Source: Pantoea rodasii (GTDB lineage: Bacteria > Pseudomonadota > Gammaproteobacteria > Enterobacterales > Enterobacteriaceae). From it: a stretch of DNA of 64,000 nt. Where the stretch lies: assembly GCF_002095465.1 (NCBI RefSeq), contig NZ_MLFP01000003.1:186001-250000 (forward strand). Reading direction: 5' to 3'. A model generated the notes under the pieces. The model was not told where the DNA came from, searched no databases, and saw only the letters and a list, made by a program, of their open reading frames with translations. The first letter of the stretch is position 1. Each line of letters starts with the position of its first letter. The position numbers and the translations under genes are program-made. Shown one piece after another: positions 50,611 through 60,989 of the stretch.

Positions 50611-51363
50611 TTATATTTCGTAGTCGTTTACAAATGCATTGATGCGGCTGCCTGCCTTGCCGAGACTGATTTCATCGGGAGCACCCTGGGCGATGATTTT
50701 GCCCTGCTCCATAAAAAACAGGCGATTCGATATTTCCCGGGCAAAGTTCATTTCATGAGTCACGATGGCCATAGTGATATTTTGCGTCGCAATCTCGGCG
50801 ATTAATTTCAACACGCCGCGGCGCATTTCAGGATCAAGTGAAGATGTCGGCTCATCCATCAGTATCACCTCAGGTTCAAGGCTCAGTGCTCGCGCGATCC
50901 CTACCCGCTGCTGCTGGCCACCCGATAGCATCGCCGGATATGATGATGCCTTATCATGAAGTCCTACCCGATGAAGGTACTCAAGCGCTTTTTCATCCGC
51001 TTCTTTTCGCCCTAGCTTTCTGGCAAATCGTAAAACCTCAGTAATATTCTCCAGAGCCGTTTTATTGCGGAAAAGATTATAGTGCTGAAATACCATCGAA
51101 CTCTTTCGCCGTAGCGTGTTGACCTGTTTACGGTCCAAATGCTGTGCATCGATGGATGCGTTACCAATCGATATTTTTCCCGCATCGGGCACGACCAGAA
51201 GATTTAAAGTCCGCAGAAGCGTGGATTTTCCGGAACCTGACGGGCCGATGATGGAGACCACTTCGCGTGGTTGAATGTCGAAGCTGATATTATCCAGAGC
51301 CTGGAAGCCCCGAAATGATTTACTTAAATCTGTGACTGTTATCATTGAGTTATCGGCATGCAT
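50611..51363 (-). CDS. Polar amino-acid ABC transporter ATP-binding protein
   Basis: A 250-residue GlnQ-type ATPase. Walker [10 protein letters not shown] near residue 40, signature [15 protein letters not shown] and Walker [17 protein letters not shown]. An ATG at 51345 is an alternative start. First gene of the minus-strand importer-monooxygenase operon. Its promoter should lie in 51364-51498, downstream of the LacI gene stop. Confidence 0.93.
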   Translation of the reverse strand: MHADNSMITVTDLSKSFRGFQALDNISFDIQPREVVSIIGPSGSGKSTLLRTLNLLVVPDAGKISIGNASIDAQHLDRKQVNTLRRKSSMVFQHYNLFRNKTALENITEVLRFARKLGRKEADEKALEYLHRVGLHDKASSYPAMLSGGQQQRVGIARALSLEPEVILMDEPTSSLDPEMRRGVLKLIAEIATQNITMAIVTHEMNFAREISNRLFFMEQGKIIAQGAPDEISLGKAGSRINAFVNDYEI

Positions 51364-51498
51364 AAAGAGTCAGCAGCCGATTATCAACAGGTCATTAATC
51401 CAGACAAAATGCTTAATACCACCAAGGATATGCCACAAAGTCATAACGCCGCTGTTGTTGCTGTACCCTTATTTCAAACGTGAGCGGCTTTGTTCGCC

Positions 51499-52506
51499 TT
51501 ACACGTTGTAAGGTGTCACTACATTCACCTTCGAAAAAAGATGGTTTTGTTCAATGACCGGTAGGAAGCCGTGAAACGTCAAAAGCGTTTGGAAAACCGT
51601 GCGTGCATCCACTCGTAGATCATGTTGAATCACCGCATTCAACTTATGGTCAGTTAAAAGGAAGCGATTTTCTTCATCAACATCATGTCCGATATAACTG
51701 ACTATTTCTCGGCCAGCCTGGCGAAATGCCCTGAGTATGGCCGCATTGCCTCCGCCGACGCAGTAAACGGCCTTCAAATTAGGATAATTATTTAAGGTAT
51801 TGAGCATCACATCAAAGGTCATGCCATCAACGCCATATCCTTCACTGACCCAAACAGGATTGAGTGAGGGTGCCATAAGCCTTAAACCCTGACAGAACCC
51901 CTTCACTCGCTCTTCCTCTCCCAGAAAATTCTGGCTACTTAACACCACAGCAACATCCAGTACGGCATCTTTCAGCCACTGCGACATAAGATAAGCCGCA
52001 GTCATACCCGCCACGACGTTATCCATGCCGACATAACGGAGACGTTTGCTGGCAGGTATATCGGTCACCAATGTGACGACAGGAACGCGATGTCGTTGTA
52101 GCTCTTCGATGGTATTGCTGATCAGGGGATTGTTTTCTGCTTTAAGGATGATGCCGTAACTGTCATTGGCACATTTCAGCATCAGTTTCCTCATTTCTTC
52201 CGTGCTAATGGTTTCAACACAGTGAAAACGCAAACGGAGCTGAAACGATACAAAATGGCTCATTTCGTCGATAAGTGCATCACGGACCAATCGGCTGAAT
52301 CTTTCAGGTGTATGTAAAATAATATCTAAAGGTATGGTTCTGCCGGAAGCCAGGCTGGTGCGTTCCTGTAGTTCTAAATCCCTAATAGCTTGTTTTATCC
52401 GGGTTTCAGTTCTTGCATGTACCGCCCCTCTGCTATGCAGCGCGCGGTCAACTGTCGCCTTACTCACGCCAGCCTGAGCGGCGATTTGTTTCAGGGTAAA
52501 CTTCAT
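51499..52506 (-). CDS. LacI-family transcriptional regulator
   Basis: A 335-residue regulator with the LacI helix-turn-helix MKFTLKQIAAQAGVSKATVD, a hinge, then a sugar-binding domain of the ribose-type (AYLMSQWLKDAVLDVAVVL; VKAVYCVGG-like motif). It is divergent from the PQQ dehydrogenase gene and probably controls it and perhaps the polyol operon. A repeated GACAATT element lies in the gap. Confidence 0.9.
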   Translation of the reverse strand: MKFTLKQIAAQAGVSKATVDRALHSRGAVHARTETRIKQAIRDLELQERTSLASGRTIPLDIILHTPERFSRLVRDALIDEMSHFVSFQLRLRFHCVETISTEEMRKLMLKCANDSYGIILKAENNPLISNTIEELQRHRVPVVTLVTDIPASKRLRYVGMDNVVAGMTAAYLMSQWLKDAVLDVAVVLSSQNFLGEEERVKGFCQGLRLMAPSLNPVWVSEGYGVDGMTFDVMLNTLNNYPNLKAVYCVGGGNAAILRAFRQAGREIVSYIGHDVDEENRFLLTDHKLNAVIQHDLRVDARTVFQTLLTFHGFLPVIEQNHLFSKVNVVTPYNV

Positions 52507-52875
52507 TTTGAGGTCTTTTTGAGGTCTTTAAGCTCTTTTGTTATTTAAATGTACATGATAATGTTTCGCCGCGTAACCGAAACCGCAAAAAATGACAATT
52601 GGATACTAAAAATTAATATTTCGCGCAACTGAATTGTCAATACAGACAATTGAACCAGGTTGAAAGTCATTTATTAGCCTTGGTTTTTACGCGTGTATTT
52701 TAGAGTCCAATGGCCACTTTATTCAAAACCTTAACTCCTTAATTCATTTTAAAGGAGCGAGCCCCTATGGGCCTTATTTAATCAATAATTTTAGGCAGGA
52801 AGCAACAAGAGCAATAATCGCTTTAAATACTCTCTTCAATAAAAGCTGGATTTTTAACGCAAGGGTTAACTGAAA
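52507..52875. other. Divergent intergenic region, 369 bases
   Basis: Separates the LacI gene and the PQQ dehydrogenase gene, and has no ORF of note. It includes an inverted repeat at 52632-52651 and a third copy of GACAATT at about 52594. Confidence 0.55.
52632..52651. promoter_or_regulatory. Inverted repeat, candidate LacI operator
   Basis: AATTGTC and GACAATT, 7+7 with a 6-base spacer. GACAATTG recurs about 40 bases away. The spacing differs from standard LacI half-site layout, so assignment is tentative. Confidence 0.4.
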
Positions 52876-55296
52876 ATGAAAAGTAGTACGTCAATTTTCA
52901 CAAAAATAGTGGGGATATTTCTACTGATCCTCGGGCTGGCTTTAGCGGGTGGTGGCGCTTATTTAATCAGTCTTGGCGGTTCATGGTTTTATTTACCTGC
53001 TGGACTGGCTATGGCCGTATGTGGCGTTGGATTTTTCCGCGCTAAAGCCTGGACATTCTATCTGTCCTTAGCCTTGCTGGTCTGCAGCCTCATTTGGGCA
53101 TTTGCAGAGGTCGGTACCGATTTCTGGCAACTGGTTCCGCGCACCGTTGCGTTCCTTGTTGTATTCATATTGGCTGCAATATGTTCGCCCGTTCTCACTA
53201 ATAAAGTTGGCCGCCCTGCTCTGCCTAAAATGGCTTCGGTCATCGTGTCACTGGTCGCCATTGTTTCACTCGTTGCCATCTTCGCTAGCATGTTCCGCGT
53301 ACATCCGGAAGTCGAAGCGGATGCCAGCGCGGGTCCGGCAAAAGTTATCGACCAGGCAGCAGAAGACAATAGTGGCGATGACTGGACCGCGTGGGGCCGC
53401 AATACCCTGGGACAGCGCTTCGCACAGTTCAAACAAATCAATACCACCAACGTTAAGGATCTAAAAGTCGCCTGGACTTATCGCACCGGTGACCTTGCGA
53501 TTGATGGCGCTGAATATCAAACGACACCATTGAAAGTGGGTGACACGATGTATATGTGTACGCCGCTTAGCAAGGTGATTGCGATTGACGCCACAACGGG
53601 CAAAGAGAAGTGGCGCTTTGATCCACAAGCCAAAGTCTTTGAAAGCGACAAAGGCTGGAAGCGATGCCGTGGGGTGGGCTATGCCGATCTCGACCAGTTG
53701 CCGGCTAATAATCAAACCCCTGGCGGGATTGCCGCAACGCCGGTTTCCCCTGCTGCGACCTGTCGCAAACGCATCATTGAAACCACCATTGATGCCCGCA
53801 TCGTGGCGCTGGATGCCGAAACCGGAAAACTCTGTGAAGACTTTGGCAACGGCGGTTACGTCGATCTGACGCTGAACATGCCGGCTGATGCCAAAGGCGG
53901 CCAGCAGGGTAGCTATAACGTGACCTCCGCGCCACTGGTGGCCGATGGCGTGATCATGGTGGGAGGCCGTCTGAACGATAACCTCACCATTGGCGAGCCT
54001 GGCGGCGTGGTACGTGGATATGATGTGGTCAGTGGCAAAATTCTTTGGGCCTGGGATGCGAAACGCGGTGCCAGCGACAGTACTCCGCTGCCAGCCGGCG
54101 AGACCTACCCACTTGAAACGCCTAACTTCTGGGGCACGGCCGCTTACGATCCAAAACTGGGTCTGGCTTATTTCCCGACGGGCAACCAGACGCCTGACTT
54201 CTGGACCGGCAACCGCCATCCGTACTCTAATGAGTATAACGATGCCGTCGTAGCCGTCGATCTGAAAACCGGCAAGGAGCGTTGGCACTTCCGCACCGCC
54301 AACATTGACCAGTATGACTACGACGTTTCGTCTCAACCCATTTTGTTTGACCTGCCAGGCAAAGATGGTCAGAAAACACCCGTACTCATTCAGCTGACCA
54401 AGCGCGGTGAAATCTTCGTGCTGGATCGCCGTACGGGTCAACCTGTTATCCCGGTTGAAAATCGTAAAGTTCCAACCGATGTCATGCCGGGTATGCAAGT
54501 GGCCGATACCCAACCGTTCTCTGCGATTTCTGTGGGTACCACGCCGCTTAAAGAGAGCGATATGTGGGGCGCATCAATCTTTGATCAGCTCTACTGCCGT
54601 ATTCAGTTCAAGCAAATGCGTAGCGAAGGGCCGTTCACTCCAATTACGGATAAACAACGTACGCTGATTTATCCAGGCTATTACGGTGGCTTTAACTGGG
54701 GTGGTGGCGCACTGGATATGTCTACCGGCACGTTGATCGTCAACGATATTCGTATGGCGCAGTGGGGACAGTTCATTAAGCGTGAAGAAGCCGATCGCCG
54801 TGGCCTGAAAGCCACAACTGAAGGTGAATACTCTGAACAGTTAGGTACCCCTTGGGGTGTAGAACGCGGGATGTTTATGTCACCACTGGGCGTACCGTGC
54901 TTTAAACCACCGTTTGGTTCTATGACGGCAATCGATCTGACCACCGGTAAAACCCGTTGGCAGGTACCGGTTGGCACCATTAAAGATGCACCGATTCATG
55001 GTGTTGCTCCAGGCTTGTCAATCCCTCTGGGCATGCCAACCATGGGTGGTCCATTGGTGACCAAAGGTGGCTTGACCTTCTTCCACGGTTCACTGGATTA
55101 CTTTGTGCGTGCTTTCGATAACAACACCGGTAAAGAGTTGTGGCGTGGTCAACTGCCGGTTGGCGGTCAGGGCGCTCCAATGACTTACATGGGTAAAGAC
55201 GGTAAGCAATACATGGTCGTGGTGGCAGGGGGTGCAACTCGCACCGGCACTAATGACAACCGTGGCGATTACGTTATCGCCTACGCGCTTCCTTGA
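52876..55296 (+). CDS. Membrane-bound PQQ-dependent dehydrogenase, glucose/quinate/shikimate family
   Basis: An 806-residue protein: five N-terminal membrane segments (residues 10-145), then a PQQ beta-propeller in the periplasm. E. coli Gcd is 796. Family motifs include WTAWGRNTLGQRFAQFKQIN, PLVADGVIMVGG and the C-terminal PVGGQGAPMTYMGKDGKQY. From memory of Gcd, the His of RGVSYH is replaced here (RGVGYADL) and the HHDLWDMD region reads NIDQYDYDV. So the substrate may not be glucose; it passes electrons to ubiquinone. Confidence 0.9.
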   Translation: MKSSTSIFTKIVGIFLLILGLALAGGGAYLISLGGSWFYLPAGLAMAVCGVGFFRAKAWTFYLSLALLVCSLIWAFAEVGTDFWQLVPRTVAFLVVFILAAICSPVLTNKVGRPALPKMASVIVSLVAIVSLVAIFASMFRVHPEVEADASAGPAKVIDQAAEDNSGDDWTAWGRNTLGQRFAQFKQINTTNVKDLKVAWTYRTGDLAIDGAEYQTTPLKVGDTMYMCTPLSKVIAIDATTGKEKWRFDPQAKVFESDKGWKRCRGVGYADLDQLPANNQTPGGIAATPVSPAATCRKRIIETTIDARIVALDAETGKLCEDFGNGGYVDLTLNMPADAKGGQQGSYNVTSAPLVADGVIMVGGRLNDNLTIGEPGGVVRGYDVVSGKILWAWDAKRGASDSTPLPAGETYPLETPNFWGTAAYDPKLGLAYFPTGNQTPDFWTGNRHPYSNEYNDAVVAVDLKTGKERWHFRTANIDQYDYDVSSQPILFDLPGKDGQKTPVLIQLTKRGEIFVLDRRTGQPVIPVENRKVPTDVMPGMQVADTQPFSAISVGTTPLKESDMWGASIFDQLYCRIQFKQMRSEGPFTPITDKQRTLIYPGYYGGFNWGGGALDMSTGTLIVNDIRMAQWGQFIKREEADRRGLKATTEGEYSEQLGTPWGVERGMFMSPLGVPCFKPPFGSMTAIDLTTGKTRWQVPVGTIKDAPIHGVAPGLSIPLGMPTMGGPLVTKGGLTFFHGSLDYFVRAFDNNTGKELWRGQLPVGGQGAPMTYMGKDGKQYMVVVAGGATRTGTNDNRGDYVIAYALP

Positions 55297-55323
55297 TCTA
55301 TATAACGAATCGCGGATAAAACT

Positions 55324-55359
55324 AAGCCGGGCATGCTGATTAAGCTGCCCGGCTTTTTT
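55324..55359. terminator. Rho-independent terminator
   Basis: A 10-bp stem AAGCCGGGCA, a 12-base loop and a run of T ending near 55359. It follows the PQQ dehydrogenase and, read in reverse, the minus-strand operon end. Confidence 0.93.
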
Positions 55360-55377
55360 ATTGATCAATCATCGCGG

Positions 55378-56550
55378 TCAGTTGTATTTCGGAGTCTTCC
55401 AGACAGTACCCTGTTCATGGCTGTCGACCACGGCTTCAACAAACGCCACGCCTTTTAGCCCGTCATAAATCTGCGGCACGGCCGCACCGATGCCGTGAAT
55501 CTCACGTTGCTGGTCACGCGCGCGCAACGCTGAAGCAAAACCGCTGTACAGGTTAGTGAAAGCTTCGATGTAACCTTCAGGGTGTCCCGGCGGGGTGCGA
55601 GTGCGCGCTTTCGTCAGTGCAGACAGGTCATCCCGACCGCGTTTAATGATCTGGGTATAGCCTTCCAGCGCGGTAAATATCAGCTCATTGGGCTGTTCCT
55701 GTGACCACATCAGGCTGCCCGTTTCGCCAAATACCCGCAGACGCAGTGCGTTCGAACAGCCAATCGCGACTTGCGATGACCAGAGTAGTCCACGCGCGCC
55801 GCCTTCATAGCGAATCATGACGTGTGCATTGTCATCCAGGGCCCGGCCTTCAACGAAGGTGGCAAGATCGGCCATCACGCTTTCTGCTTTCAGACCGGTC
55901 ACGTAGCCCGCCAGATGATAGGCATGCGTTCCAATATCGCCGATAGAACCGCCACGACCATTCTTCTTCGGATCGACGCGCCAGGCTGCCTGCTGATTGT
56001 TCTTCAGCTCCACACCGGTTGCCATCCACTCCAGCGGATATTCCACCTGTACGGTACGCACTTTGCCAATCAACCCCTCAGCCACGCGATGACGCGCTTC
56101 CATGATCAGGGGATAACCGGAATAGGTATACGTGACGCCAAGAAAACCACCGGTGGATTTCACGACTTCTGCCAGGGCTTCTGCGTCATCCAGCGTGGAA
56201 GTCAGCGGCTTTTCGCAGATCACATCAATGCCTGCCTCAAGAAAAGCGCGCGCAATCGGGAAATGCGTGAAGTTCGGGGTGCAAATGGCCACCACATCCA
56301 CGCCATCTTCCCGCGCACTTTCAGCGGCTACCATTGCGGTGTAGTCATTATAAGAACGATCGGCGGCAATATGATTTTGCGCGGCAAAAGCGTGCCCCCG
56401 TTCAGCATTCACGTCAAATGCACCGGCGACCAGTTCGTATTCATTATCCAGGCGTGAAGCAAAACGGTGGATACCGCCAATGTAAGCGCCCTCACCGCCA
56501 CCAATCATTCCCAGACGGATGCGGCGCCCTTGCAGAGATGACTTACTCAT
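55378..56550 (-). CDS. Gfo/Idh/MocA-family oxidoreductase
   Basis: A 390-residue NAD(P)-dependent sugar/cyclitol dehydrogenase. N-terminal Rossmann motif GMIGGGEGAYIGGIHRFA, CEKPLTSTLDDA with the catalytic Lys of EKP, and GGSIGDIGTHAYHLAGYVTG. Such proteins often oxidise at C3 of a sugar. Last gene of the minus operon, ten bases after the isomerase stop. AAGGAG precedes the ATG. Confidence 0.92.
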   Translation of the reverse strand: MSKSSLQGRRIRLGMIGGGEGAYIGGIHRFASRLDNEYELVAGAFDVNAERGHAFAAQNHIAADRSYNDYTAMVAAESAREDGVDVVAICTPNFTHFPIARAFLEAGIDVICEKPLTSTLDDAEALAEVVKSTGGFLGVTYTYSGYPLIMEARHRVAEGLIGKVRTVQVEYPLEWMATGVELKNNQQAAWRVDPKKNGRGGSIGDIGTHAYHLAGYVTGLKAESVMADLATFVEGRALDDNAHVMIRYEGGARGLLWSSQVAIGCSNALRLRVFGETGSLMWSQEQPNELIFTALEGYTQIIKRGRDDLSALTKARTRTPPGHPEGYIEAFTNLYSGFASALRARDQQREIHGIGAAVPQIYDGLKGVAFVEAVVDSHEQGTVWKTPKYN

Positions 56551-56560
56551 GACTTTCTCC

Positions 56561-57614
56561 TTAAATTCCCAGAATTTTTTTGTTCAGTGACTGATCGGCA
56601 TACGACTTACAGAAGTCATCAAACGATTTGCCGGTGACGCGGATAATATGCTCGTCAATGAACTGCGCCCCTTCGCGCGCGCCGTCTTCAGAGTTTTTGA
56701 AGCAGCATTCCCATTCAAGCACCGCCCAGCCATCAAAATCGTAACCGGTAAGTTTCGAGAAAATGGCGCCGAAGTCGGTTTGCCCGTCGCCAGGGGAACG
56801 GAAACGACCAGCGCGGCTGGTCCACGGCTGATAACCGCCGTAGGCTCCGGTTTTACCGTTAGGGCGAAACTCGGCGTCTTTGACGTGGAAGGCTTTAATG
56901 CGCTCATGGTAGTGATCGATATAGGTGAGATAATCGATACCCTGCAGGACCAGGTGGCTCGGGTCGTACATGATGTTACAACGCGAATGATTGCCGGTTT
57001 TTTCCAGGAAGCGTTCGAAGGTCAAGCCATCGTGTAAATCTTCTGTCGGATGGATTTCGTAGCATAGATCGATGCCCTGCTCGTCATAGGCATTGAGAAT
57101 CGGCGTCCAGCGCCGCGCCAGCTCGTTGAACCCCTCATCGATCAATCCTTCAGGCCACTGCGGGTACGGGTAAAGATAAGGCCACAACAACGTACCGGAA
57201 AACGTCACATGTTTATTCAGACCAAAACGACGAGAAGCTCTGGCAGCCAGATACAGCTGCTCGGTTGCCCATGCCTGACGCCCTTCAGGATTATTGCGTA
57301 CTTCGGCGGGAGCAAAGCTATCTGCCGGCAAGTCGAACGCCGGATGGAGCGCCACTAACTGGCCCTGCAAATGGCTGGCGAGATCGGTTAACGTCAGATC
57401 ATGCTCACTCAGCACGCCCAGAATTTCATCTACGTAGGTCTGGCTTTCCGCCGCTTTACGCAGGTCAATTAATCGTGTGTCCCAACTCGGGATCTCTACC
57501 CCTTTAAACCCCTTTTTCTGCCGCCCAGCCCGCCATCCCTGCCAGCGTGTTAAAAGGCGCACTGTCTCCCGCAAACTGCGCAAGAAAAACGCCAGGACCT
57601 TTAATCGTCTTCAT
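56561..57614 (-). CDS. Sugar phosphate isomerase/epimerase-like TIM barrel protein (frameshifted)
   Basis: A 350-residue AP-endonuclease-2-fold protein. From ATG 57614 the start reads MKTIKGPGVFLAQFAGD, and a C4 run at 57509-57512 appears one base too long; removing one base joins AEKGFKGVEIPSWD. The barrel's metal ligands fit CYEIHPTEDLHDG, NIMYDPSHLVLQG, KAFHVKDAE and LEWECCF. This fold includes IolE/IolI, epimerases and 3-keto-glycoside lyases. GGGAG precedes the ATG. Confidence 0.86.
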
Positions 57615-57629
57615 AACCACTCCCGATTG

Positions 57630-57659
57630 AAAAAAATGCACCTGCGACTGCACAGGTGC
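57630..57659 (-). terminator. Hairpin with T run between binding-protein and isomerase genes
   Basis: On the minus strand, a 7-bp stem (GCACCTG, loop of 8) is followed by a run of seven T. Typical of a partial terminator behind a highly expressed binding-protein gene. Confidence 0.75.
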
Positions 57660-57682
57660 GAATGACACAGAAAGAAAAGTGC

Positions 57683-58608
57683 TTAATTGGTCAGAAATTT
57701 CTGGTAGTTCTGCGGCGTAACCAGCTGGAATGGAATGAAGTTAATGTCCTGCAGTTTTTCGCCCTTGGCGGCTTTCTCCGCCATGTCCACGGCGCCATAG
57801 GCTTGCGTTTTCGCGTCCTGGAAAACGGTGACCGTTAACATGCCGGTTTTGATCGCTTGCAGACCGTTCGGACCGCCATCGGTACCACCAACCAAAATAT
57901 CTTTACCAATATTCAGGCCGTTGCTCTTGATGGCCATCGCAGCACCTATCGCCATTTCGTCCGCATTCGCGGAGAGGATGTCAATTTTCTGACCGGTCAG
58001 GATCCAGTTGTTCATCAGATTCATGCCATCTTCGCGCATCCATTTCGCGGTATCTTCTAAGACCACATGCATATTGGGATGCTTAGCAATCACCTCTTTG
58101 GCGCCCTGAGTTCTGAAACGGGTGGCATCGTTACTCAGCAGCCCTTTCATAATCGCCACATTGACGTCTTTGCGGTCTTTGACCATTTCGGCGAGATAGC
58201 CCATTTGCAGACGCCCTGCTTCCACTTCATCGCTGCCGATATAACTCACACCGTTACCCATTTTTGAATCTGCTGGCATACGGTTGAGATATATAATCGG
58301 AATATTGGCCTTGCGTGCCGCTTCGGACATATTTTTTGTGCCCTGCGTATCTACCGGGTTAACAATAATGACATCCACTTTGGCACTAATAAAACTTTGA
58401 ACCTGGCTTAATTGTTTATCAACCGCGCCCTGTCCATCTTCAAACTGGACTTTCATATCGGGGTATTGCTTAGCGTGTTCAATAATATATCCCCTCAGGC
58501 GTGAGAGAAATACATCATCCATTTGGGCAATACTGACACCCACTTGTACGGCGAATACCGACGGACTGATCGAGAGTAGTGTTAAACAGAGTAAGATGAT
58601 TTTTTCAT
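57683..58608 (-). CDS. Ribose/inositol-type ABC transporter substrate-binding protein (frameshifted at start)
   Basis: A 308-residue periplasmic binding protein. The ATG at 58608 with GGAAGG upstream would encode MKKIILLCLTLLSISPSVFA, a Sec signal, if the T6 run at 58600-58605 held one more base; the frame as read lacks this start. Core marks: VGVSIAQMDDVFLSRLRGYI, VDVIIVNPVDTQ and VGGTDGGPNGLQAIKTG, close to inositol-binding proteins. No permease or ATPase gene is near it. Confidence 0.86.
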
Positions 58609-58835
58609 GTTGGCCTTCCACAATAGTCGTTAATGTCAGCTCGAAGCTGATGCGATGATTTTATTATTTACTGCTATTACGTAGGGTTTATTGCTACTGC
58701 TACGACTGATAATGCTGCCGGGCTATATTACGCGTTAGGAATTAGACTTAATTAAAGCGACTTATTTTATCGACATGCTAAATAGTTGAGGCATCCAGCC
58801 TCGCGAGGGCGTCCTGCCATCTCACCTCTACGTGA

Positions 58836-59950
58836 TTACAGTGAGACCCAGCTGCGCTCTTTAGAGGACACCAATGAGGCATCCACCAGCTTCTGGATCT
58901 CGTAAGCTTCTTTAAAATCGGGCCCAGTTGCCTGACCGCGTTCGATTGACTGGATAAACTCCAGCATTTCGATGGTTTTCAGATCGTTAAAACCAATCTG
59001 ATGGCCGGGTGCGGGGCAGAACAGCCCATAAGGCGCATGTTCAGGGCCTGCAACAATAGTGCGGAACCCATTGCTGCCTTCACGTTCACTGAACTGGAAG
59101 AACTGCAGTTCGTTAAAGCGCTCCTGATTAAATATCAATGAACCGCGCGTACCGGTGATTTCGAAACCCAGCTGCATCTTATGACCAGAGGCAACCCAGT
59201 TCGCTTCAATATGACCGGCACAGCCACGCGCAAATTTCACTGTCAGACGGGCGATATCATCCACTTCTACCGGCTTTAACACGCTTGAACCCGCCTGTTC
59301 CGGACGGGCTTTGACCACCGTATCGAGATCGGCAAACAGCTCAGTAATCGGGCCTAATAAGAAACGCGCCATGCCCAGAATATGACTGCCTAAATCAGCC
59401 ACCGCACCTGCGCCACCCGTGGGGTCAAGTCGCCACGACCATGGCACCTGAGGCTGGTCATGAAATCTTCTGCGTGTATGCCCCGGAAGCCGGTAATGTC
59501 GCCCAATTCACCCGCCGCAATCAGTTCTTTGGCGTGTTTGAGTAACGGGTTTTTGACATAGTTGAACCCCACCTGCGTGACCACACCTGCTTTTTCTGCG
59601 GCACGATACATCTCTTCGGCGATGGCACTGTTCGGCGCTAAAGGCTTCTCACAGTGCACGTGCTTCCCTGCCGCAATCGCCGCAAGAGATTGTTCAGCGT
59701 GGAATCGATTGGGCGAGGTGATGGAGATAACATCGATCTCAGGATCATCAATCAAGTCCTGCCATTGCGTGGTCCAGCGCTGGAAACCGTATTGCGCTGC
59801 TGCCTTTTCAGCCGCGGCGCCATCAATATCCGCCACGCTGATCAACACCGGCTGCACTTCTCCCGAAAATGACGCGGCAGCTCGCCACGCCATCGCGTGT
59901 GATTTGCCCATAAAACCTGTTCCGATTAATCCCACTCCAAGCTTGCGCAT
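58836..59950 (-). CDS. Gfo/Idh/MocA-family oxidoreductase (frameshifted)
   Basis: About 371 residues with one base restored near 59452; the join reads EDFMTSPQVPWSWRLDPTGG. Rossmann motif GLIGTGFMGKSHAMAW, catalytic CEKPLAPNSA and ADLGSHILGMARFLLG are present. Related to inositol-type and 3-keto sugar dehydrogenases. AAGGAG precedes the ATG; ten bases separate it from the iolG-like stop. Confidence 0.87.
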
Positions 59951-59960
59951 GGCATTCTCC

Positions 59961-60956
59961 TTAGTTGAGCTTCACTACCGCATGCGTATCCGCCGACAAC
60001 TGCGCCGCATCCGCCAGTCGTAACGCCTGGCAACCATCAAACACGGTGGATGGCAAGTCAGTGCCATCTTTAATCGCACTGATAAACGCCTCCATTTCGA
60101 GACGATAAGCATCGGTGTAACGTTGCATAAAGAAATTCAGCAGCGGTCCGCGCGTTTCGGTTTGTTCGGCACTGTAATGACGCACGGTGGTTTCCCGTAT
60201 GTTGTCATTCAACAACATGCCCGCTGAACCAAACACTTCCATACGCTGGTCATAACCGTATACCGCCTGACGGCTGCAGTTGATTTGACACTGCTTACCC
60301 GAAGCGGTACGCATCTGCACCATCACCGTGTCATAGTCACCGAGCGCCTCCAGCGAGGGTTCAAACAGGCGGCTGCCGACAGCAAAAATCTCAGTCGGTT
60401 CTTCTCCCAGAATCCAGCGTGCGAGGTCAAAATCATGGATCACCATGTCACGGAAAATACCGCCGGAGGTTTGCAGATAGCCTAACGGGGCCAGACCCGG
60501 ATCGCGGCTACAGATCATCACCTGATGAAGATCGCCGATGTCCCCCCTTTGAATGCGCTGTTTGATTTCAGTAAAACCCGGATCAAAGCGTCGATTAAAG
60601 CCCAGCATGACTTTTTTACGCTGCTCTCCTAAGGCTTCTTCCGCCGCAACCGCTTTACGGATATCCAAATCCACGGGCTTTTCACACAGCACCGCTTTAC
60701 CCGCTTTGGCGGCGGCGAGCATCAGTTCAACGTGGGTGTTCGTCGGCGTGCCAATGATTACAGCATCAATATCCGGGTTGTTAATGGCCTCAAGCGGATC
60801 GGCGATGGCAATGCCACCCCAGGTGGCAGCCAGTGACTGCGCATTGCTGATAAAAGGATCGGCGATGGCAACCAGCGTGGCGTCTTTGTGGCGCGCGACG
60901 TTCGCTGCATGCACTTGTCCGATACGGCCGGCACCGAGAATGGCGATTCTGACCAT
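59961..60956 (-). CDS. iolG: Inositol 2-dehydrogenase-like Gfo/Idh/MocA protein
   Basis: A 331-residue NAD-dependent dehydrogenase matching the IolG branch. ILGAGRIGQVHAANVARH binds NAD; CEKPVDLDIRKA holds the catalytic Lys; GFNRRFDPGF and GGIFRDMVIHDFDLARWILG are typical IolG motifs, with the Asp-His pair for catalysis. It converts myo-inositol to 2-keto-myo-inositol in the known pathway. GGGAG precedes the ATG. Confidence 0.88.
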   Translation of the reverse strand: MVRIAILGAGRIGQVHAANVARHKDATLVAIADPFISNAQSLAATWGGIAIADPLEAINNPDIDAVIIGTPTNTHVELMLAAAKAGKAVLCEKPVDLDIRKAVAAEEALGEQRKKVMLGFNRRFDPGFTEIKQRIQRGDIGDLHQVMICSRDPGLAPLGYLQTSGGIFRDMVIHDFDLARWILGEEPTEIFAVGSRLFEPSLEALGDYDTVMVQMRTASGKQCQINCSRQAVYGYDQRMEVFGSAGMLLNDNIRETTVRHYSAEQTETRGPLLNFFMQRYTDAYRLEMEAFISAIKDGTDLPSTVFDGCQALRLADAAQLSADTHAVVKLN

Positions 60957-60989
60957 GGAATACTCCCGTAGAGAGGTAATTTATTGTTG

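Noticed and set aside
53461..54513. 350-codon frame on the minus strand
   Set aside because: Antisense shadow of the PQQ dehydrogenase gene; no start signal and no family resemblance.
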